From positions 1 through 64,000 of the forward strand of contig CAZNPA010000008.1 in NCBI GenBank assembly GCA_964575095.1: a DNA stretch of 64,000 nt. Direction: 5' to 3'. This DNA is from CAZNPA01 sp964575095 (lineage in GTDB: Bacteria > Pseudomonadota > Alphaproteobacteria > Rickettsiales > SXRF01). Both the position numbers and the translations under genes were made by a program. The notes below the pieces were generated by a model, which saw nothing but the letters and a program-made list of their open reading frames with translations, did no database searches and had not been told where the DNA came from. Each line of letters starts with the position of its first letter. Position 1 is the stretch's first letter. Shown in pieces: positions 59,772-64,000 of the stretch.

Positions 59772-60350
59772 TTATTTTACGAAGTTAAGCTCGATTTCAA
59801 CGCGGCGATCAGCGGCCATGCACTTAATTTTTTCAGCACGGCTTGTGTCCGTATCGCAGCTGGTGACGGAGTTTTCGTCGCCCATGCCGTCAACGCGGAC
59901 TTTATTGGTTTTCAAGCCCTTGCCGGCGAGGAAGGACTTCACCGTTCCCGCACGTTTCATCGAAAGCGCCTTGTTGTAGCCGGCCTTACCGATCTTATCG
60001 GCATGACCGACGATGGTAACGCTCGCCACATCTTTGGAGGAGGCGATGATTTTAGCAACGCTGTCCAGCTTCTTTTTCTCGGCGGCGTTTAAGGTCGATT
60101 TATTGAAATCGAAATAAACGGTGCGCTGTTCGCGGGTCAGCATGCGGGCGTTGCCGTATGCCTTGCAGTCGCTGGTGGCCGCGGTCCACTTGGTGATAAC
60201 GCAGTTGCCGTTGGTGCTGGTGACGGAGTTGCCGTTCGTATCGCGAACGCTGGTGTGTATGGAACCGTGTTCGACAGCGAAGGCGCCGACGGGGAGGAGC
60301 ATTGCGGCGGCGAGAGTCGCCAGCAAGCGGATTTTTTTAGATTGGGTCAT
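59772..60350 (-). CDS. OmpA-family outer-membrane/peptidoglycan-binding protein
   Basis: A 192-residue protein with a cleavable signal peptide (LLATLAAAMLLPVGAFAVEHG) and a C-terminal OmpA domain: YFDFNKSTLNAAEKKKLDSV, VTIVGHADKIGKAGYNKALS, MKRAGTVKSFLAGKGL and AADRRVEIELNF. It lacks a lipobox and a barrel domain and is not closely similar to the two OmpA lipoproteins at 38.6-40.4 kb. Cys residues in NCVITKW, DCKAYG, SCDTD and KCMAAD may form disulfides. An AAGGAC ribosome site precedes the start. Confidence 0.9.
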   Translation of the reverse strand: MTQSKKIRLLATLAAAMLLPVGAFAVEHGSIHTSVRDTNGNSVTSTNGNCVITKWTAATSDCKAYGNARMLTREQRTVYFDFNKSTLNAAEKKKLDSVAKIIASSKDVASVTIVGHADKIGKAGYNKALSMKRAGTVKSFLAGKGLKTNKVRVDGMGDENSVTSCDTDTSRAEKIKCMAADRRVEIELNFVK

Positions 60351-60596
60351 GACTTCAGTCCTTTTTAATTAGTTAAAACAGTGAGTAGGGTCGCCATTTA
60401 TGCGCGGAAAGTAGTGCAACCCCACCCCAAAGGCAATGTATATTTTGTTTGCTGCAGCGATACCTTAGCCACCGCATAGTACTGTAAATTAAAAATATTA
60501 TTTATCTTTATCCCCTGTTTCCAATAAGGCGCTGGCGGTAGAAATCTATGCAACTGATGCCGGATTGCCACAGGCATGTAGCTGTTAAACATCAAT
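60351..60596. other. Gene-free spacer upstream of the OmpA gene
   Basis: About 250 bases between secB and the OmpA-family gene, AT-rich near the latter. A 65-codon frame on the minus strand (60398-60595) has no family resemblance and no start signal, so I leave it out. It probably holds the ompA-type promoter and leader, but I see no convincing -35/-10 pair. Confidence 0.5.
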
Positions 60597-61040
60597 CTAA
60601 GGCGTTACCGCGGCTTTATTTTTTAAATAGAGGGCGTGAAAATCAATCGGGTCGAGCATAAGCGGCGGGAAACCGCCGTCGCGCGTGACATCGGCGATGA
60701 CACGGCGGGCGAAGGGGAACAGCACGAACGGGCAGTCGACAAGGATAATCGGCTCAATGCGGTCGTCGGCGACGTTGCTGATTTGGAAAATGCCGGCATA
60801 GGAAAGCTCGACCAAAAACAGCGTGTTGCCTTCGGAAGCGGCGCGGGCGGAGATGCGCAACGTCATCTCATAGACCGAATCCTGCAGCTTCTGCGCCTTG
60901 ATGTCGACGTTGACTTCAATGGCGGGCTTGGCGCCTTCCATCATCAGGCTGCCGGGCGCGTGCGGATTTTCAAACGACAGGTCTTTTACATACTGTCCTT
61001 TGACGACGAAACTGGAAGTGCCGGCGGCGGGTTGGTTCAT
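60597..61040 (-). CDS. secB: Protein-export chaperone SecB
   Basis: A 147-residue chaperone that delivers unfolded preproteins to SecA. FVVKGQYVKDLSFENPHAP is the SecB start pattern; LVELSYAGIFQI and CPFVLFPFARRVIADVTRDGGFPPLMLDPIDF are core signatures. It is divergent from the Tim44-domain gene, as in other alphaproteobacterial origin regions. Confidence 0.97.
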   Translation of the reverse strand: MNQPAAGTSSFVVKGQYVKDLSFENPHAPGSLMMEGAKPAIEVNVDIKAQKLQDSVYEMTLRISARAASEGNTLFLVELSYAGIFQISNVADDRIEPIILVDCPFVLFPFARRVIADVTRDGGFPPLMLDPIDFHALYLKNKAAVTP

Positions 61041-61119
61041 TATTCTATTCCTTCACCGAGAAATTTTATTTATGCTGGATATATAGCAAAAAACCAAACG
61101 GTCACTAACTATTTATTCT

Positions 61120-61788
61120 ATGTCCGAAGGAATTCCCTACGCTGATATCGTGATACTGGCGCTGATTGCCGGATTTGTCCTGCTGCGTCTGCGCAGCACG
61201 CTGGGCAGGAAACCCGACGGCGAGGACGATTTCCTGCGCCGTCTGCAGCCGATGGCTGATACCGGCGGCATCGTGCAGATTGACCGGGTGCCCAAATCAA
61301 AGCCGAAAGAAGAGGCCGATAGCTATTTGGCCGCGCTCAAGGACGGCGAGACAAAATCGGCCTTGCAATCAATCAAGGCCAAAGACCCGCAATTCTCGGC
61401 GACGCAATTCCTGACCGGCGCCAAATTCGCATTCGAGATGGTGCATGACGGCTTTGCTAAAGGCGACAAGTCGCCGCTCAAGATGCTTCTATCGGAGGCG
61501 ATATTTAAAGCATTTTCCGACGAGATCGACACCCGCGCCGATCAGGAAACCCGTACGGAAACAACGCTGGTTTCAGTTGCGCCCAGAGACATCGCCAAGG
61601 CTTCGCTCACGGGGAACACGGCGCGGCTGACGGTGACGTTCATCAGTGAACAGATCAGCATCGTGCGTAATAAGAAAAGCGAGATCGTCGAAGGCAATCC
61701 GTCCGAAACCCATCAGGTTGAAGACGAATGGAGTTTCGAGCGCGACGTCACTTCCAAGAACCCCAACTGGAAAATCGTCGAAATTTAA
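61120..61788 (+). CDS. Tim44/TimA-domain membrane protein
   Basis: A 222-residue protein: one N-terminal membrane helix (ADIVILALIAGFVLLRLRSTLG), a charged linker, and a Tim44-like domain from about residue 75 (FSATQFLTGAKFAFEMVHDGFAKGDKSPLKMLLSEAIF ... VEDEWSFERDVTSKNPNWKIVEI). Bacterial homologues of mitochondrial Tim44 are placed beside secB in this class; a role at the inner membrane is likely but unproven. The stop shares a base with the mltA start. Confidence 0.88.
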   Translation: MSEGIPYADIVILALIAGFVLLRLRSTLGRKPDGEDDFLRRLQPMADTGGIVQIDRVPKSKPKEEADSYLAALKDGETKSALQSIKAKDPQFSATQFLTGAKFAFEMVHDGFAKGDKSPLKMLLSEAIFKAFSDEIDTRADQETRTETTLVSVAPRDIAKASLTGNTARLTVTFISEQISIVRNKKSEIVEGNPSETHQVEDEWSFERDVTSKNPNWKIVEI

Positions 61789-62888
61789 TGACACGCGCCC
61801 GGCTTAGTCTGCTGCTGTTATTCTGGTGCAGCGCCTGCGCCTTCTTCCAGCCCAAGGATCATTTCGGCACGCGGCCGGTGTCGTTTGCCGCGCTTTCCGG
61901 CTGGCAGGAGGACAATCATCTCATGGCGCTGAAGTCGTTCCTGGCGTCGTGTCCGGCGCTTTCGGCCAAGGCCCGGCCTGCGACCGAAAGTAGCGGCGTC
62001 CGCATACCGGAGGCGGTGTGGCAATCACTCTGTGCCGACGCGCGGCAATCAGAAGCCAGCCCCGTGCTTGCCCGCCAGTTCTTCGAGCGCCGGTTTGTGC
62101 CCTACCGTGTCACCAACAACGGCCGCGACGAAGGATTATTCACCGGTTATTACGAACCGGTGCTCTATGGCGCTTATCGGCAATATGGCGATTTCCAGTA
62201 CCCGGTCTATATGGCGCCGCCGGAGCTGAAGGACAGCCGTTCCTATTACACACAAGCCGAGATCAACCGCGGCGCGCTCGAAGGCCGCAAGCTCGAAATG
62301 GTCTGGGTCGACGATCCGGTGATGCTGTTTTTCCTGCAGGTGCAGGGAAGCGGCCGGATAAAGCTCACCACCGGCCAACAGCTCTATATCGGCTATGCCG
62401 GAAAAAATAACCAACCCTATATCAGTCTGGGCAAGGTCATGGGCGATGAGGGATTGCTGCCCAAGGACCAGATCAATTTCTTCACCATCCGCCAGTGGCT
62501 CTACCAGCATCACGATCAGGCGTTTCGCCTGATGGAAAAGAATCCGTCCTATGTCTTTTTTAAAACCCGCAAGGAGCCGGGAGCGGTGGGCGCCATCGGC
62601 GCCGTCCTGACGCCGATGCGGTCGCTGGCGGTGGATAACAGTTATATCCCCTATGGCTTGCCGCTTTTTCTTGAGACTGAATTGCCGCCGGAGCCGCAAT
62701 TTGCGCCGGAACCCTTCCGCCGCCTGCTGATCGCGCAGGATACGGGCGGCGCCATTAAAGGGCCGGTGCGGGGCGATATTTTCTTCGGGCACGGCGACGA
62801 AGCCGAATTTTTTGCCGGGTACATGGCAAAAAAAGGCGTCTATAGTATATTGGTGCCGCGTGAGATAACATCGCAACTGGCGCAATGA
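61788..62888 (+). CDS. mltA: Membrane-bound lytic murein transglycosylase A
   Basis: A 366-residue peptidoglycan-cleaving enzyme. The start MTRARLSLLLLFWCSAC gives a lipoprotein-type signal; upstream in-frame codons inside the previous gene are rejected. MltA signatures: GLFTGYYEPVLYGAYRQYG, LEMVWVDDPVMLFFLQVQGSG and the 3D domain LLIAQDTGGAIKGPVRGDIFFG with its catalytic-type Asp. It cuts glycan strands with anhydro-muramyl ends, whose products an AmpG-like permease could recycle. Confidence 0.94.
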   Translation: MTRARLSLLLLFWCSACAFFQPKDHFGTRPVSFAALSGWQEDNHLMALKSFLASCPALSAKARPATESSGVRIPEAVWQSLCADARQSEASPVLARQFFERRFVPYRVTNNGRDEGLFTGYYEPVLYGAYRQYGDFQYPVYMAPPELKDSRSYYTQAEINRGALEGRKLEMVWVDDPVMLFFLQVQGSGRIKLTTGQQLYIGYAGKNNQPYISLGKVMGDEGLLPKDQINFFTIRQWLYQHHDQAFRLMEKNPSYVFFKTRKEPGAVGAIGAVLTPMRSLAVDNSYIPYGLPLFLETELPPEPQFAPEPFRRLLIAQDTGGAIKGPVRGDIFFGHGDEAEFFAGYMAKKGVYSILVPREITSQLAQ

Positions 62889-62889
62889 T

Positions 62890-63579
62890 ATGGCCGAAGA
62901 CAAACCGCATATTCTGATTGTCGACGACGACGACCGCCTGCGGGCGCTGCTCAAGCGTTTTTTGAGCGGCGAGCAGTATATGGTTACCGCCGCCGCCGAT
63001 GCGGCCGAAGCGCGGCGGCTGATCAAATGGTTCACGTTTGACGTCATGGTGCTCGATATCATGATGCCGGGCGAAGACGGCCTCTCGCTGCTAAAATCGA
63101 TTGCGCGCGAGCGGCGATTGCCGGTCCTAATGCTGTCGGCGATGGGCGACGCCAAAGACCGCATCAAGGGGCTTGAGATCGGCGCCGAGGATTACCTGCC
63201 CAAGCCGTTCGAGCCGGCGGAATTATTGCTGCGCATCAAGACCATTTTGCGCCGCCAGCCGCCGCCGCACAATACGGCGACGGCCATCGCTTTCGGCGAT
63301 TGCCGGTTCGAGCCGGCCGCCAGCCGTTTGATATGCAAGGGCGAGGATATTTCCCTGACATCGAGCGAGGCGGCGCTGCTTATGCTGCTCGCGCAATCGC
63401 CCGGGTCGCCGATGTCGCGTGGGGCGCTGGCAGCCGCCATGCCCGGCAGCGGCAGCGAGCGCAGCGTTGACGTGCAGGTTACGCGCCTCAGGAAAAAAAT
63501 CGGCGAGCCGGAGGGAAAGCCCCTCCATCTAAAAACCGTGCGCGGCGCCGGATATGTGCTGTATGGTAAGCCCGCATGA
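62890..63579 (+). CDS. OmpR-family response regulator
   Basis: A 229-residue two-domain regulator. The receiver has HILIVDDDDRLRALL (acidic pocket), the phosphorylated Asp in DVMVLDIMMPGEDG, Ser in VLMLSAMGD and Lys in DYLPKPF. The C-terminal winged helix ends RSVDVQVTRLRKKIGEPE with the YVLYG strand. It starts one base after the mltA stop and overlaps the sensor kinase gene by four bases. Targets cannot be inferred. Confidence 0.95.
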   Translation: MAEDKPHILIVDDDDRLRALLKRFLSGEQYMVTAAADAAEARRLIKWFTFDVMVLDIMMPGEDGLSLLKSIARERRLPVLMLSAMGDAKDRIKGLEIGAEDYLPKPFEPAELLLRIKTILRRQPPPHNTATAIAFGDCRFEPAASRLICKGEDISLTSSEAALLMLLAQSPGSPMSRGALAAAMPGSGSERSVDVQVTRLRKKIGEPEGKPLHLKTVRGAGYVLYGKPA

Positions 63580-64000
63580 TCGGAAAACAATTATTGCCCA
63601 AAACCCTGTTCGGACGTTCGCTCCTGATATTGCTGCTGCCGACGGTGCTCATTCAGGTGGTGATGACCTATGTCTTTTTCGATCGCCACTGGGATAACGT
63701 CACCCGCCACATGTCGCGCGCGCTGGCCGGCGAAACGGCGTTTCTGACTCGGCAACTTGAAAACAAATCTTCGGCGCAAGTGCCGCCGGCGGTGACGGCG
63801 TTTGACAAAATCACCGACATCGATATTTTTTTCGACCCGGCGGCTTCTTTTGATCCGGCGGCGGGCAGCAGCGAATTCCCCGAATTTCAGGAGCAGCTGC
63901 GTTCGCTGATAAAACAGCCGTTCACTATCCACAAAACCAACAGCGGCAGCACTATACAGGTGCGCGTGCTGTTAGCCAAAGAAGTGCTGCGCGTCGAAGC
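63576..64000 (+). CDS. EnvZ-like sensor histidine kinase, N-terminal part
   Basis: The gene runs off the window; about 141 residues are visible. MIGKQLLPKTLFGRSLLILL begins the first membrane helix (LLILLLPTVLIQVVMTYVFF), and a periplasmic domain follows (DRHWDNVTRHMSRALAGE, typical of alphaproteobacterial EnvZ-type kinases). HAMP, phosphoacceptor and ATPase domains lie beyond the edge. It is translationally coupled to the preceding response regulator. Confidence 0.88.
   Translation, partial: MIGKQLLPKTLFGRSLLILLLPTVLIQVVMTYVFFDRHWDNVTRHMSRALAGETAFLTRQLENKSSAQVPPAVTAFDKITDIDIFFDPAASFDPAAGSSEFPEFQEQLRSLIKQPFTIHKTNSGSTIQVRVLLAKEVLRVE

Noticed and set aside
60398..60595. 65-codon frame between secB and the OmpA gene
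   Set aside because: No start signal, family resemblance or composition typical of a protein; it is more likely a leader and promoter region.

Overview
The window is a gene-dense chromosomal segment of an alphaproteobacterium. This rests on gene content and order: hemE, an AT-rich gap with DnaA boxes, ppsR (the RP001/DUF299 family), aroE, coaE, dnaQ, then secB, a Tim44-domain gene and mltA. That is essentially the replication-origin neighbourhood known from Caulobacter and Rickettsia. A petABC operon, a membrane-anchored CycM-type cytochrome c, hom-glpX, purMN beside perM-hdaA, a class I PHA synthase and an OmpR/EnvZ pair fit the same class. I cannot fix the genus. I see no rRNA or tRNA gene, no CRISPR array, no transposase and no prophage.

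Layout. 0-7.5 kb: the end of a quinone oxidoreductase, a flavin amine oxidase, and the complete yejABEF peptide importer. 7.5-13.6 kb: cytochrome c, kdsB, a PfkB-family kinase, a protein with an internally duplicated domain, an AmpG-like transporter, hemF and trmL. 13.6-20.1 kb: cytochrome bc1 (petABC), lptD and a SurA-like foldase. 20.1-32.3 kb: phaC, a lipoprotein, alaC-hom-glpX, a DctA/GltP symporter, an EamA exporter and glnD. 32.2-40.4 kb: hdaA, perM, a DUF2066 protein, purMN, an attenuator-like leader in front of a divergent SDR-like gene, ndk and two related OmpA-domain lipoproteins. 40.4-54 kb: guaA, a YfgM-like protein, bamB, der, an ABC ATPase, rlmI, mscL, putA and a sodium:alanine symporter. 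54-64 kb: hemJ-hemH-hemE, the probable oriC, ppsR-aroE-coaE-dnaQ, an OmpA protein, secB, timA, mltA and a two-component system cut by the window edge.

The most unusual signal is not a gene. Small palindromic DNA elements sit inside and between housekeeping genes. (1) A 63-base element made of two perfect hairpins, each with a TGCT loop, is inserted twice in hemF in opposite orientations. Both copies keep the frame open, and both encode the same two heptapeptides whichever way the element lies. (2) Tandem 7- or 8-base words, often followed by an inverted second arm, occur in kdsB, der, aroE and yejF, between yejA and yejB, over the yejA signal-peptide region, and over the shared 3' ends of dctA and an eamA gene. 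(3) A GTCATCCCCGC-ended composite palindrome lies upstream of the DUF2066 gene, with a 24-base partial copy about 25 kb away. These resemble in concept the Rickettsia palindromic elements that insert in frame in coding sequences, but the sequences and the word-repeat design look distinct.

A second unusual item is a Val/Ile-rich leader peptide with an attenuator hairpin and a matching antiterminator. It has the architecture of a branched-chain amino acid operon leader, but stands before a gene that is not a recognisable ilv gene.
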